This document shows, in pieces, positions 63,283-64,000 of a stretch of DNA of 64,000 bases. Made by a program: the position numbers and the translations under genes. The DNA comes from FEN-1297 sp963834015 (GTDB lineage Bacteria > Bacteroidota > Ignavibacteria > Ignavibacteriales > Ignavibacteriaceae): the NCBI GenBank assembly GCA_963834015.1, contig CAWIAG010000004.1, positions 310,001 to 374,000 of the forward strand, given 5' to 3'. Positions within the stretch are counted from its first letter, which is position 1, and every line of letters starts with the position of its first letter. The notes below the pieces were generated by a model, which saw nothing but the letters and a program-made list of their open reading frames with translations, was not told the origin of the DNA and searched no databases.

Positions 63283-64000
63283 CTAAATATTTTCTTTTGC
63301 TTTTATATCTTTTAATTTGAATTGTGGAAAAATTCGTCCGTCTCTTATTGTTTTATCTATTGTATAAACCACGTCAAGCGATGAGCATGACCTTGCTGTA
63401 TCCAGGCTGTCTACCATGTTAAATCCTATACTATCAAATACTTTGTCGCAGCCGGCTTGTCTTAAATTCAATATTATATGGTTCATACCGACGATCCTTG
63501 GCGTATTTACTATCTCAACATCTTCCGACAGGAACACTGGACGCATATTGCCGGGCCCAAAAGGTGCAAATTGTTCAATGATTTTTAAAAACTTAGGCGA
63601 TATTTCCGAAAATTTTAGCTTAGAGTCAATATGTATCTCAGGTAAAAGATCATCTTCGTTCATTGATTCTTTAACGATCTTATTAAACTTTAACTTAAAT
63701 TCTTCAATTTTCTCAACTTCTACCGCTAATCCGGCTGCAGCCTGATGTCCCCCGAAATGTATCAGCAGGTCGCCGCATTTTCTTAAAGCTTCGTAAATAT
63801 TAAAATTGGAAATACTTCTTGCCGAACCTTTTGCTATTCCATCTACGGTAGTAAGCATTATAGTTGGACGGTAATATTTCTCAACAAGCCTGGAGGCCAC
63901 AATTCCTATTACTCCCGGATGCCATTTCTCCTGGTGAAGAATTATTGCCGTATCTTCACTTAAATCTAATGAACTTTCTACAATTTCAAGAGCGCTGTCA
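63283..64000 (-). CDS. recJ: Single-strand DNA exonuclease RecJ, C-terminal part (5' end beyond window)
   Basis: About 239 codons open to the right edge. Sequence at 63900-64000 already reads RecJ (SLDLSEDTAIILHQEKWHPGVIGIVASRLVEKYYRP), so the GTG at 63900 is not a start. The DHHA1 motif FGGHQAAAGLAVE is the nucleic-acid-binding part, followed by the C-terminal OB domain. RecJ degrades single strands 5' to 3' in recombination and mismatch repair. The catalytic DHH domain lies outside the window. Confidence 0.95.
   Translation of the reverse strand, partial: DSALEIVESSLDLSEDTAIILHQEKWHPGVIGIVASRLVEKYYRPTIMLTTVDGIAKGSARSISNFNIYEALRKCGDLLIHFGGHQAAAGLAVEVEKIEEFKLKFNKIVKESMNEDDLLPEIHIDSKLKFSEISPKFLKIIEQFAPFGPGNMRPVFLSEDVEIVNTPRIVGMNHIILNLRQAGCDKVFDSIGFNMVDSLDTARSCSSLDVVYTIDKTIRDGRIFPQFKLKDIKAKENI

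Overview
The window is AT-rich, densely coded bacterial DNA with no rRNA, no recognisable tRNA and no CRISPR array. Several secreted proteins end in the type IX secretion sorting sequence NYPNPFNPST. Together with paired LytS/LytTR-type two-component systems, few strong Shine-Dalgarno sites and several proteins of Bacteroidota/Ignavibacteria type, this points to a member of the Ignavibacteria or close relatives in the FCB group. That assignment is inferred from protein character only.

Layout. 1-5 kb (minus): a secreted alpha/beta hydrolase running off the left edge, a PD40 propeller protein whose last ~60 codons lie behind an in-frame TGA, an exported nitroreductase and a LytTR response regulator/sensor kinase pair. 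5-9.5 kb (plus): valS, a DinB-fold protein and an exported barrel-like protein. 9.5-15 kb: a lipocalin, a prolyl oligopeptidase split by a -1 frameshift at a slippery sequence, OsmC, a small GNAT and an alpha/beta hydrolase. 15.6-18.4 kb: a small lipoprotein and a T9SS-exported HEFQH metalloprotease. 18.5-24.5 kb (minus): rhomboid protease, PAP2 phosphatase, RRM protein, radA and alaS. 24.7-26.6 kb: an ECF sigma/anti-sigma pair. 26.67-28.11 kb: a complete IS4-family insertion sequence with 17-bp inverted ends and an 11-bp target duplication, sitting inside an older repeat. 28.9-33.2 kb: two tandem T9SS-exported beta-propeller proteins, nearly identical over their first halves. 33.7-35.2 kb: a membrane protein and arginase. 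35.4-40.5 kb (plus): a compact SpoIID/LytB - GT4 - GT2 - DUF4922 cluster. 40.5-45.5 kb (minus): AI-2E-type permease, HEGYPGHH lipoprotein, ABC exporter and HU. 45.7 kb: a TonB-receptor-like protein. 47.7-52.5 kb (minus): a second LytTR/LytS pair, rseP and dxr. 52.7-57.8 kb (plus): a frameshifted TPR protein, clpX, a conserved exported protein usually called asparagine synthetase B, and a fumarylacetoacetase-family enzyme. 58-64 kb (minus): a HypD-like glycyl radical enzyme with its activase, then ruvA, ruvC, yebC and the 3' part of recJ.

The most striking non-coding feature is a family of short intergenic elements with inverted ends related to TAACTGAAGTTACGCA, present as full, partial or composite copies at about ten places, mostly directly at gene 3' ends. 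They look like MITE-type or REP-like mobile sequences, and some carry terminator-like hairpins. The most interesting gene group is the SpoIID-GT4-GT2-DUF4922 cluster, which looks like one functional unit of unknown product. Three genes carry reading-frame lesions (PD40, prolyl oligopeptidase, TPR); these may be real mutations, recoding or assembly errors, and the sequence alone cannot decide.
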